Source: JARRLC01 sp050290865 (GTDB taxonomy: Bacteria > Pseudomonadota > Alphaproteobacteria > Rhizobiales > Rhodomicrobiaceae). From it: 12,459 bases of DNA. Position numbers and translations under genes: made by a program. This document shows, in pieces, positions 1 to 6,641 of the stretch. Location: contig JBNKIW010000053.1 in assembly GCA_050290865.1 (NCBI GenBank), positions 1 through 12,459 of the forward strand. The letters run 5' to 3'. Every line of letters starts with the position of its first letter. Position 1 is the first letter of the stretch. A model generated the notes under the pieces. That model ran no database searches and was not told the origin of the DNA. It worked only from the letters and a program-made list of their open reading frames with translations.

Positions 1-315
1 AAAAGCGGCATCACCTTCGATGCCGACAATCATCTTACCGAACTGAGCATTGTAGCCGAGATGAGCACCGGCCAGAACGCCCTCGATGGCCACACTAGCG
101 GTGTCATCGGAATAGGGGACACCCGGCTCAAAATCAAATTGCGCCTCACCGTCAACCACGCCGCCAACATTGATTCCGCCATACAGGCCACGCCATATCG
201 GCACTGGCGCATTATAGTCGTCCTTCAAACTGCCGCTGTACATGTCGGCCGCCGAAGCTGTACCACTCATCAGCAGACCAACTGCGGCCAACACCATACC
301 CGTTACTTTGTACAT
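1..315 (-). CDS. Outer-membrane beta-barrel protein, N-terminal part (runs off the left edge)
   Basis: The minus-strand frame from the ATG at 315 stays open to base 1 (105 codons), so the gene is partial only because the window ends. The first 23 residues or so form a signal peptide: MYK, a hydrophobic stretch AAVGLL, then SGTASA followed by AD, a clear signal peptidase I site. The mature part has PVPIWRGLYGGINVGG near residues 37-52, the aromatic-glycine opening strand typical of alphaproteobacterial Omp25/Opa-like small beta-barrels. Later residues (AGAHLGYNAQFGKMIVGIEGDAAF) alternate like a second barrel strand pair. A strong ribosome site, AAGGGGGAA, lies just before the ATG. The expected location is the outer membrane; the specific function (porin, adhesin or structural) cannot be told from this part. 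It is not obviously connected with the secretion genes, since transposon debris lies between them. Confidence 0.82.
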   Translation of the reverse strand, partial: MYKVTGMVLAAVGLLMSGTASAADMYSGSLKDDYNAPVPIWRGLYGGINVGGVVDGEAQFDFEPGVPYSDDTASVAIEGVLAGAHLGYNAQFGKMIVGIEGDAAF

Positions 316-332
316 AATTCCCCCTTTGACGT

Positions 333-346
333 CTGTGCAGGCACAG
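333..346. promoter_or_regulatory. Perfect 6-2-6 inverted repeat in the leader of the barrel gene
   Basis: CTGTGC-AG-GCACAG is a perfect palindrome, 18 bases before the ATG at 315 and just upstream of its ribosome site. It could be an operator half-site pair or a short 5'-UTR hairpin controlling translation of the outer-membrane protein. Only the symmetry is seen; no regulator is identified. Confidence 0.3.
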
Positions 347-621
347 CCTATTCCAGACACACAACTCCTCTGCCCCCTCCTACCGAGGCGAGCCAACCAT
401 GTAATTACGTCGGCAATGCGTCACTCAACCGGAACTGTCGTGATACCAACGCTCGAACTACGTACTACATATACGATGCATCCACCTGAAGTTATGACGG
501 AGGTTTTCGCAGGTCTGCATTTGGGTCTTTCAGTGTGCGAACATGCAACGAACTGCGTAAATATCGACCCATTGCAAGTATCTGGTGCCAGCAGCATCGG
601 ATCGTGTGTCGCAGCGCATCG
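347..621. other. Intergenic stretch without a convincing gene
   Basis: This stretch lies between the barrel-gene leader and the truncated transposase frame. Open frames crossing it on the plus strand have no domain, no credible ribosome site and poor composition. It presumably holds the barrel gene's promoter, but no clear -35/-10 pair was found. It may also hold unrecognised debris left when the IS630-type transposase was cut, since the transposase homology stops near 766. Confidence 0.4.
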
Positions 622-1191
622 TCAAACCGGCCACAACTCAGTGATGACAGTCAGGGAAACGGCGGAGGCGGGCTGCATCGGACATGTCTGCTGCTGCCGG
701 TCCCCAGCAATAGCCGGGACATGATCACCGACATCTGGACTGCGCCACTCGCTGCCGTCATAGATCAGTCCCAATGACCGCAGCGTGCGGCTTACACTGA
801 TCTCGTTGAGTTCGACCCCAAATCGCTCTTTGATGACCTGAGTGATTGCGGAGAGGCGCCAAAGCGTGACCCCATGTCTTTTCTTGGCTGCCGCCGACGA
901 CAGCAGAGCGACCAATTCGCGCTTCTGCCCCGCTGACAGCTTGGGCGGACGCCCTGACGACTTGCGTCTCGCGAGGCCTTCCAGTCCCTCGGCATTAAAG
1001 CGCTGTACCCAGTCTCGCAGCGTCTGCCGCTGCATGCCGCCGATTTCTGCCGCCTGTTGCCGGCTGGCGCCTTTGAGAACGGCCGCGATCGCTCGCAGGC
1101 GCCTGGCGTGCGCCCTGTCAAAAACCGTCTCCGCCAGTGCTTCAAGATATTCAGGCGTGTAATCGTTCCGGACGAACAACGCTGGTGGCAT
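622..1191 (-). pseudogene. Truncated IS630-family transposase (N-terminal DNA-binding part)
   Basis: The frame starts at the ATG at 1191 with GGAG nine bases upstream. Residues 26-142 match the N-terminal half of the IS630-type transposases common in rhizobia: ARRLRAIAAVLKGASRQQAAEIGG, then MQRQTLRDWVQRFNAEG (helix-turn-helix, residues 41-66), a basic RPPKLSAGQKREL linker, and a winged-helix second domain containing VIKERFGVELNEISVSRTLRSLGL. In the family this is followed by a proline/basic linker and the DDE catalytic domain. Here the resemblance stops at about residue 142 (near base 766) and the remaining 47 residues look like random read-through to a stop. The catalytic domain is absent, so this is a dead remnant. 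It lies 40 bases beyond the stop of the last pseudopilin and reads in the same direction. The element ends could not be located. Confidence 0.85.
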
Positions 1192-1231
1192 GGTTTATAC
1201 TCCACTCCGGCTTAGTTTTGTGGTCCCGTAT

Positions 1232-1804
1232 TCATCTTGAATTCTCTGTAGGTTGCGGCCTCGTGATCGCTGCGCCGATTTGCCCGGCGCCCCCCAACGC
1301 GCTGGACATATCCCGATTCAGAAGTTTCGGATCGATTTCGAAAAGAAGCTGGTCGTAGCGCTCGGCACCCCCGGCAAAGGGGATGGCATCGCTGATCCTG
1401 GTGCGCCGGAAGAGCTTGGCGTTACTCGTGCTCGCGACCCCCTTTACGCCGCCGCTGCCATCCAAAAGCAGACGAAACTCGCTGCCAGCCAACGGGTCGG
1501 CGTAAAGCCTGCGGATGTGGCGGCGGTGGGCTGCGAAGCGAGGGTCATTCTCCAGTTCGTCGAGATTGCGTGGCAAGCGCCTCTTCACCGGCTCCTTTTC
1601 CGCGAGGTAGAAGCTCCTGATGGCCCGAACGTAAGCCAAGCCCCGGAAAATCAGTTCTGCCTCGCGCTCGCGCGCAATGCGGTACTGAGACGCAACACGA
1701 GCAGTCATCGCTGCATAGCCCAGGCCAGCCAGAACAAGAAGCATCATCGGCAAGGTGAAACCGGCCGACCGGCCGGCACCCCTGCGAACGCTACCACTCG
1801 GCAT
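1232..1804 (-). CDS. Type II secretion pseudopilin lacking Glu5 (third of the tandem set)
   Basis: A 190-residue prepilin-like protein. A basic leader of 15 residues (MPSGSVRRGAGRSAG) ends in Gly, followed by FTLPMMLLVLAGLGYAAM, the class III signal and hydrophobic helix. Position +5 is Met rather than the usual Glu and +4 is Pro, as in minor pseudopilins that sit at the tip (GspK-like behaviour is an inference). The body has REREAELIFRGLAYVRAIRSFY and LPRNLDELENDPRFAAHRRHIRRLYADPL, the pattern of small T2SS/MSHA-like pseudopilins and a match to the two genes upstream. After a YDQLLFEIDP stretch it carries an extra tail of about 35 residues instead of ending in the Y-A-D/E-W motif of its neighbours. 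The ATG at 1804 lies inside the end of the preceding gene (14-base overlap). It is the last gene of the operon, and transposon debris begins 40 bases beyond. Confidence 0.82.
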   Translation of the reverse strand: MPSGSVRRGAGRSAGFTLPMMLLVLAGLGYAAMTARVASQYRIAREREAELIFRGLAYVRAIRSFYLAEKEPVKRRLPRNLDELENDPRFAAHRRHIRRLYADPLAGSEFRLLLDGSGGVKGVASTSNAKLFRRTRISDAIPFAGGAERYDQLLFEIDPKLLNRDMSSALGGAGQIGAAITRPQPTENSR

Positions 1805-2168
1805 AAGCCACCCCGTTGCTGCCGCGCTCTGTGGACTGTGAATGAACGTCTTCTACGCCGCGCCCTCTCTTCACCATCTGCGGTTCCCACTCGGCCTTTC
1901 CGCCATTGACGGGGTCGGCGGGAATGGCGCGCAAATATCCCTCCTTGACCAGAACCTCCAGCGAACCGGGATACTGCCCGCGATCGGCGTAATAGTCGTC
2001 AATCAGCTTTCGCAGCACGGCGAGGTTCTGCTGCAGCGCAGTCTCACGCGCCCGAACGACCGCACTTGTCACCAGTGGCGCCGCAATCGCCGCCAGGAGC
2101 GCGACGATGGCAAGTACCATGAGCATTTCAACAAGCGTAAAGCCCGGGCTTCGCTTACCAGTCGGCAT
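1791..2168 (-). CDS. GspG-like pseudopilin (second of the tandem set)
   Basis: The protein is 125 residues if it starts at the ATG at 2168. That start gives a normal short leader, MPTGKRSPG, with cleavage before FTLVEMLMVLAIVALLAAIAAP: Phe at +1, Glu at +5 and a hydrophobic alpha1 helix. The frame is open further upstream, but earlier starts would give a leader of 30 residues and a long overlap. The body RARETALQQNLAVLRKLIDDYYADRGQYPGSLEVLVKEGYLRAIPADPV is the GspG/H-like core (alpha1-C, then the Y-P-x-S-L-E-x-L-V turn and the P-x-D-P motif). It ends in VAYAEW. The function inferred is a pseudopilus subunit, cleaved by the prepilin peptidase encoded at 11313-11903. It shares a 14-base start/stop overlap with both neighbours, so it is translationally coupled on both sides. 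Confidence 0.87.
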   Translation of the reverse strand: MPTGKRSPGFTLVEMLMVLAIVALLAAIAAPLVTSAVVRARETALQQNLAVLRKLIDDYYADRGQYPGSLEVLVKEGYLRAIPADPVNGGKAEWEPQMVKRGRGVEDVHSQSTERGSNGVAYAEW

Positions 2169-2634
2169 AGGCGGTACCGTCAATTGCCTTAAGTTGCGTT
2201 CTGGCCCGGATGTCGTAGACATCCCTGCCACGGCCGGGCTCGGATTGGGGATCGTCCTGATAGCCGATAAGCCGCCACTGCTCCTTTACGGGCTTACGGG
2301 CAGCAAAAGGGTTCTTCGGCAGCGATCGCAGATACCTCCGCCGTCCGCCCGCGGGCCCTCCAGCCTTGACACCCTGCACCAGAACTTCGAGCGTCAGCGG
2401 ATAGCCGTCCGGGCTGGCTGTGCGTCCATATTGCCCACCGCCTTGAGCCGCCGCCCAGTCGTCGTGAAATCTGTCGATGGCAGTGCGCACATCGCGCAAG
2501 GTCGCGCGCAAGGCAAATTCCTTCTCCCGCTGTATGCTCTTGCGCGCATAGGGGATGGCGATCACCGACAGAACGCCAAGAATAGCCAGCACGGCGATCA
2601 TCTCGATCAGCGACGTTCCTGCCGAGGTTCCCAT
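2155..2634 (-). CDS. GspG-like pseudopilin (first of the tandem set)
   Basis: A prepilin-like protein of 159 residues from the ATG at 2634, which lies 19 bases after the secretin stop and follows GGCGGAA. That start gives the leader MGTSAG with cleavage before TSLIEMIAVLAILGVLSVIAIP; Glu is at +5 but +1 is Thr rather than Phe or Met. In-frame ATGs at 2691 and 2706 would overlap the secretin gene and give longer leaders; 2706 has a purine-rich AAGGGAAAG before it, so the start is not certain. The body has EFALRATLRDVRTAIDRF, DGYPLTLEVLVQGV, YLRSLPKNPF and YQDDPQSEPGRGRDVYDI, ending in DGTAYADW. This is the conserved C-terminal layout (xDVYD...DGTxYxDW) of small pseudopilins in T2SS/MSHA-like clusters that lie next to cohesin-bearing secretins. 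The inferred role is a pseudopilus subunit. Confidence 0.85.
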   Translation of the reverse strand: MGTSAGTSLIEMIAVLAILGVLSVIAIPYARKSIQREKEFALRATLRDVRTAIDRFHDDWAAAQGGGQYGRTASPDGYPLTLEVLVQGVKAGGPAGGRRRYLRSLPKNPFAARKPVKEQWRLIGYQDDPQSEPGRGRDVYDIRARTQLKAIDGTAYADW

Positions 2635-2653
2635 TTCCGCCGCGAAGGCGCCG

Positions 2654-5008
2654 CTAGCGGATTTCGACTTTCGAAGCTCCAAGTTCAACATCAATAGCCC
2701 GCCCATCTTTCCCTTTCGGCGTCCCCGTCGAATTGAGAAGCAAATACGAAAGTCCCTTGGCTTTGCCGCGCAGCGCCAGCGTCGCGAGAACGATTTCGCC
2801 ACCGTCTCCGCCGGAAGGAATGTTCTTGAAAGTTAGGTCTACTATTCCTGGTTGGCTTGCGTCCGTCCGCACCTTGCCAGCGGCCTTCTTCCCTGATGCC
2901 GTGTCGAGCGTCAGCTTGTCCGGATTGAACAGGACGCGGGTGCTGATGTCCTTCGCCGCATCGAGATTGCGGCCGCGCACCTCCACGGTAACAACCCGCC
3001 CCGCGTCCACGCTATAATGCTCCGTGCCGAACGTGATGCTCGGCGCGTCGCCCCCCGCTTCGGAGTAGACGACGGGATCGATCGCCCTCGCCGGCTCGGA
3101 GCGATCCGCGGATGCCATGCGCCGGTTGAGTGGCCGGACATCACGCACCGCCGCTTCTTGTCTACCGCCGTCGGGTGAGAGCCGGATCCGCGGCGGCTTG
3201 GTGCCCGGCGCGTGTTTCTTGAGGTAATCGAAATTGTCACGGGTGGTGAGAACGTCCTTCTGACCGCTGTAGAAGTCGGTGTCGCTCATGCGCGGCAGAC
3301 CCTGGCGCCGCAAGACGTGCGGCGTGATCGTCAGCAGGATGTCGGTGCGCCTATCCTCGTCGTCGTTGACCGCGAACAGGCGGCCGACGATGCCGCCGAT
3401 ATCGCCAAGACCCGGCACTTTGTTGAGGCGGCGCCGTTCCTCGTCCCGGATCAGACCGCCCAGCACCGCTGTCTCGCCCTCTCGCAGCAACATGGTCGTG
3501 TCGACATTGCGCGTGCCGATGCTGAATGCCGGCTCGTTGATCGTGCCTAGGTTCTGGCCGAGCGAGCTGACCTCAAGCTTCAAAGCAACGCTTATGGTGT
3601 CGTCCAGATGATAGTTCGGCAGCACCTCGAGACGGATGCCAATGTCACGGTATTCGAAGGTCGTCCGGGTCTGGCCGGTCGCATCCTGGATCGTGGATGA
3701 GCGCAGCGGCACCCGGTCGCCCACGTGAATTTTCGCCGGTTCGCCGTCGATCGTGCGAATGCGCGGCTTGGCGAGAATGCGGGCATCAACGTCGTTCTTG
3801 AAATAGCGCAGTGTCATGGTGGGCACGGTCACGAGACCGGCGCCGAAAACCTTGGTTGAAATACTGTCGATCGCCTCCGTGACCGTGAACTGCGGAAGCG
3901 ATGCCGAAATCTGCGAGCCGTAATCAATACCGAGCTGTTCGGATTTCGAGCGGTTGATTTCAAGAATCTCAACGTCGAGCATGATCTCCGCCGGGGAGCG
4001 GTCATTGGCGGCGATCACTCGCTCTATGATCTTCAGTGTCTCGCGCGTCCCGCGAACCTGAATGGTGTTGAGCGTCTTGTTCTGAACGACCGACTTCAAC
4101 TCCAGGGACGACGATAGTATCTCCGCCATGCGCTCGGCTTTGATCGTTTGCAGATGAAACGTCTTGATAAACAGATCCGAATATTTTTCCTTCTTGTCCG
4201 GTTTATTTGGCGCGATAAGGACAGAATTCGGACCGATGACCTTGTAGAATGTATCGCTCGACTGAAGAAGAAGGTTGAATGCCTGCCCAAAAGTAACCTG
4301 CTTGGCGCTGATATTGACCTCGGCGGTCTCGACGTCGGGGTCGAAAACGTAATTGATGGCATAGGGTTCGGAGATAACCTTGAGCGCATCCTTCAGCTTG
4401 GCGGCGCGGAAGTTGAGATCGACCGTTTCCCGCGACTCTAGCGCCTTGATGACGTAACGCTGCTGGTCCTCCTCTTCCTCGTCCTTGACTTTGCGCAGCG
4501 CGGCTTCGATTTTGGGATCGCCACGAAGGAGGCCATTGGCCTTCAGGAGAAGTGTCTGCGACAGTTTGGTGTTGCCGACACGCTTTGCTCGCTGCGCCTC
4601 TTCATACAACCGGCCCGCCTCGCGGCGGCGCAGGGTCTGCAAGCGAGCCTCCCTGAGTGCTAGGTTCCCCGGCTGGGCTAGCAACCCCAGTTCGAACAAA
4701 CGCTGCGCGTCTTCGTAGCGCCGGCCGTTCAACGCCTGCGTGCCCGCCATGAGGTAATGCGTGCCCGCCTCTTCTTCGGCACGTCTCAACTCATTGCTGC
4801 TACTGGCGGAATCCGGCGACGTCCGCGCTTCCTTGCGTAACGCGATGACGCGTTGGACATAATAATCCTCGGCCCGGTCCGTCGGCTCGTCTCCGCCGAG
4901 CAGCGAACCGAAACTGAAGCCGTTCTGTACGTTGCCGCAACCGGCAAGAAAGAGGACCAGAAAGCAGCCTGCGACAAGACGGGCCAAAGCGTGGAAGCGG
5001 TACAACAT
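2654..5008 (-). CDS. gspD: Lipoprotein secretin with TPR-like N-terminus and C-terminal cohesin-like domain
   Basis: The protein forms the outer-membrane exit channel. Numbering is from the ATG at 5008, one base after the upstream stop; an in-frame GTG at 5020 would add four residues. A lipobox LAGC puts the lipidated Cys at 24, so the secretin may reach the outer membrane without a separate pilotin. Residues 75-180 are helical, TPR-like repeats ending in an acidic coiled stretch. Residues 195-268 form an STN/N0 domain (DLNFRAAKLKDALKVISE...). An N1/secretin_N domain follows (FHLQTIKAERMAEIL..., LNTIQVRGT). The secretin barrel spans about 340-567, with ILAKPRIRTIDGEPAKIHVGDRVP, the VPGLGDIGGIVGRLF gate region and RTDILLTITPHVLR. 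A basic linker of about 90 residues leads to residues 656-784: an all-beta module (ITFGTEHYSVDAGRVVTVEV, LFNPDKLTL, GEIVLATLALRG) that reads like a cohesin domain. It is syntenic with pilQ. Confidence 0.93.
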   Translation of the reverse strand: MLYRFHALARLVAGCFLVLFLAGCGNVQNGFSFGSLLGGDEPTDRAEDYYVQRVIALRKEARTSPDSASSSNELRRAEEEAGTHYLMAGTQALNGRRYEDAQRLFELGLLAQPGNLALREARLQTLRRREAGRLYEEAQRAKRVGNTKLSQTLLLKANGLLRGDPKIEAALRKVKDEEEEDQQRYVIKALESRETVDLNFRAAKLKDALKVISEPYAINYVFDPDVETAEVNISAKQVTFGQAFNLLLQSSDTFYKVIGPNSVLIAPNKPDKKEKYSDLFIKTFHLQTIKAERMAEILSSSLELKSVVQNKTLNTIQVRGTRETLKIIERVIAANDRSPAEIMLDVEILEINRSKSEQLGIDYGSQISASLPQFTVTEAIDSISTKVFGAGLVTVPTMTLRYFKNDVDARILAKPRIRTIDGEPAKIHVGDRVPLRSSTIQDATGQTRTTFEYRDIGIRLEVLPNYHLDDTISVALKLEVSSLGQNLGTINEPAFSIGTRNVDTTMLLREGETAVLGGLIRDEERRRLNKVPGLGDIGGIVGRLFAVNDDEDRRTDILLTITPHVLRRQGLPRMSDTDFYSGQKDVLTTRDNFDYLKKHAPGTKPPRIRLSPDGGRQEAAVRDVRPLNRRMASADRSEPARAIDPVVYSEAGGDAPSITFGTEHYSVDAGRVVTVEVRGRNLDAAKDISTRVLFNPDKLTLDTASGKKAAGKVRTDASQPGIVDLTFKNIPSGGDGGEIVLATLALRGKAKGLSYLLLNSTGTPKGKDGRAIDVELGASKVEIR

Positions 5009-5009
5009 C

Positions 5010-5492
5010 TCACTCGTCACTCAACGTAAAAGTCTTGGAAACGTTAGCGACCCGATCGGAAACGCGGATCTGGCCGAAATTCACCATGTCGATCTCAAGT
5101 GCGTCGTCTCTGCCGAAGCGCTGGCCCGCAACGATGGTGATGACATCGGCTCCAGCTTTGATCAGAATTGCCCGCTGGCCGCGCTGCCGGACGACACCGA
5201 GAACCTCGACTTCCGCCAGCCGGTCTAGAGGCGGTGGCGGCGGCTCCCTGCTTTCCTCGACGACGACCGCGGCCGGAGCGGGCTTGAACGGCAACGCGAA
5301 GATGTCGCGCTTGACTGCGCTTTGTCCGGCCGCGTTCAATGCATGCAGAGGCGGCAGCGCAATCCGGTCGTGCTCTTCACCAGCGGCGCTACGGCCAGCA
5401 CCGCCCCCCCCTTCGTCGAGGACGAAATGGGCTGCTGCAGCAGCGGCGAGGAGCGCCCCGTATGTCCAATAGCGCCAACGGATCTCGATCAT
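5010..5492 (-). CDS. GspC/PilP-like inner-membrane protein linking to the secretin
   Basis: A 160-residue bitopic protein. A short basic cytoplasmic start (MIEIRWRYWTYG) is followed by one alanine-rich membrane segment (residues 11-26). A flexible Gly/Pro-rich periplasmic linker follows, with EPPPPPL at 83-89. The folded C-terminal domain (92-156) contains LAEVEVLGVVRQRGQRAILIKAGADVITIVAGQRFG, the small beta fold of GspC homology regions and PilP. There is no lipobox, which favours a GspC-like membrane anchor over a true PilP lipoprotein; there is no PDZ domain, so it is shorter than classical GspC. It lies 10 bases after the PilO-like gene, with GAGG upstream, and one base before the secretin ATG. 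In both T2SS and T4P systems the gene in this place binds the N0 domain of the secretin, which is the role inferred here. Confidence 0.75.
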   Translation of the reverse strand: MIEIRWRYWTYGALLAAAAAAHFVLDEGGGGAGRSAAGEEHDRIALPPLHALNAAGQSAVKRDIFALPFKPAPAAVVVEESREPPPPPLDRLAEVEVLGVVRQRGQRAILIKAGADVITIVAGQRFGRDDALEIDMVNFGQIRVSDRVANVSKTFTLSDE

Positions 5493-5502
5493 GTCCCCGT
5501 CC

Positions 5503-6048
5503 TCACCCCTGCAAAGCTATGCGTTTGATGACGACGCGTGCGCGGACGTCCTTATCCCCCAATTCGAACAGCACCTGTTCGACGGCGACGAACTCGGGAA
5601 GGGCCTGGATGCTGACCAGGAACTGCTTCAATGCCGGATAGCTTCCGTTCACCTGAAACTCGAAAACGGCGCCGCGAATTTTCTGCTCTTTGCCAATAAC
5701 CGGACGTGAGGAAACCTGCTGCAGCACCGCGCTGGATTTGGAAGCCAGTTGTTCGAGGTTCCGAACGAACTCCGGGTCATTGGTCGGCATCTTGAGCTTG
5801 CCTTCCAACGTTTCGACTTCGGCAAGACGGGCCGCATAGCCATCGGCAAGGCGATCGGCCATTTCGAGAACCGCTATGCTCTGCCGCAGCCGCTCGACGG
5901 ATGTCACGGCCGCAACTGCACTCCGCTGCGCGGGCTGCCACAATGTGAGAAACACGAACCCCAGAACCGCAAGCGACGCCACTGCGAAAACAAGGCCGGC
6001 AACCGTTTGCGGACGGCGCAAAGCGTGATACAGCGCAAGCCCGTTCAT
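5503..6048 (-). CDS. PilO/GspM-like inner-membrane alignment protein
   Basis: A 181-residue bitopic protein. A short N-terminus (MNGLALYHALRRPQ) precedes one membrane segment at about 17-37, then a coiled-coil stretch (residues 42-85, VERLRQSIAVLEMADRL...). A ferredoxin-like periplasmic domain (95-181) follows, with PEFVRNLEQLASKSSAVLQQV, VFEFQVNGSYPALKQFLVSIQALPEFVAVEQVLFE and a closing RARVVIKRI strand. This is the PilO / GspM layout. Its ATG at 6048 overlaps the PilN-like stop as ATGA and is preceded by AAGGAGAG at good spacing, so it is translationally coupled. The expected partner is the PilN-like protein, with which PilO forms heterodimers that connect the cytoplasmic motor to the secretin. 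Whether to call it PilO or GspM is a matter of naming; sequence identity is too low to decide by eye. Confidence 0.8.
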   Translation of the reverse strand: MNGLALYHALRRPQTVAGLVFAVASLAVLGFVFLTLWQPAQRSAVAAVTSVERLRQSIAVLEMADRLADGYAARLAEVETLEGKLKMPTNDPEFVRNLEQLASKSSAVLQQVSSRPVIGKEQKIRGAVFEFQVNGSYPALKQFLVSIQALPEFVAVEQVLFELGDKDVRARVVIKRIALQG

Positions 6049-6641
6049 GAGCGGCTCTCCTTGCGCGCGCGTCCCGGCGGGGTGCCGACTGTCAGATACA
6101 TGCGTACCTGCGTCTGCACGCCGCCCTGGGCCTCGATCTGCATCTTGTCGACAAGACGGACCTGGGAAAACAGCCTGGATTTGTCGAGAACATCGAAGAA
6201 TGACGTCAGATCGGCGCTCGACACCGACACCGCGGCGAGATCGACGGAGCGCGCGGTGCGATCGTACCCCAGGGAGGTCACCACGACTTGGTCGGGCAGG
6301 ACGGCTTCCAGTTCATCCAGAAGCCCTCCAACACTGACACCGGCATCGAAATCGAGCCGGTTGAGCGCGACGATGCGATCGCGCAATTTCCTGAATTCGC
6401 TCGGAGGAGGCACGGAAGCAGCCTTGCCACGCAACGCAGCAGCCTTCTCGGCGAGCCGGGCGCCAAGCATGTGCTTATCCGCGGCTTGCTCCTTCAACTG
6501 CGCGCGATCCGCCAACAGCGCCGCGGCACCGGTCAAGGCAAGCGCACCAACGAAGCCCAGCGCACCGGCCAGGAGGCGGACTTGCGGCCGCGTATCGCGG
6601 GCGAAATTGGGAACGGCGATCTTCGGTGCGGTTCGCTTCAT
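6045..6641 (-). CDS. PilN-like (GspL C-terminal-like) inner-membrane protein
   Basis: A 198-residue bitopic protein. A cytoplasmic tail of about 20 residues (MKRTAPKIAVPNFARDTRPQ) precedes a membrane segment at 21-44. A coiled-coil region (47-75) follows, then a periplasmic ferredoxin-like domain with the recognisable PilN stretch LLDELEAVLPDQVVVTSLGYDR (107-128), SADLTSFFDVLDKSRLFSQVRLVDK and a closing TQVRMYLTV strand. In PilN the short N-terminal tail binds PilM; here the tail contains an AVPNFA sequence that may play this part, which is an inference. The ATG at 6641 overlaps the upstream stop as ATGA, with GGAGG eight bases before it. It pairs with the PilO-like protein encoded next. In a classical T2SS this domain and the preceding PilM-like protein are fused as GspL; here they are separate genes, as in type IV pili. 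Confidence 0.82.
   Translation of the reverse strand: MKRTAPKIAVPNFARDTRPQVRLLAGALGFVGALALTGAAALLADRAQLKEQAADKHMLGARLAEKAAALRGKAASVPPPSEFRKLRDRIVALNRLDFDAGVSVGGLLDELEAVLPDQVVVTSLGYDRTARSVDLAAVSVSSADLTSFFDVLDKSRLFSQVRLVDKMQIEAQGGVQTQVRMYLTVGTPPGRARKESRS

Noticed and set aside
1253..1909. Plus-strand open frame of 218 codons
   Set aside because: Antisense to two pseudopilins with clear prepilin signals; no recognisable features.
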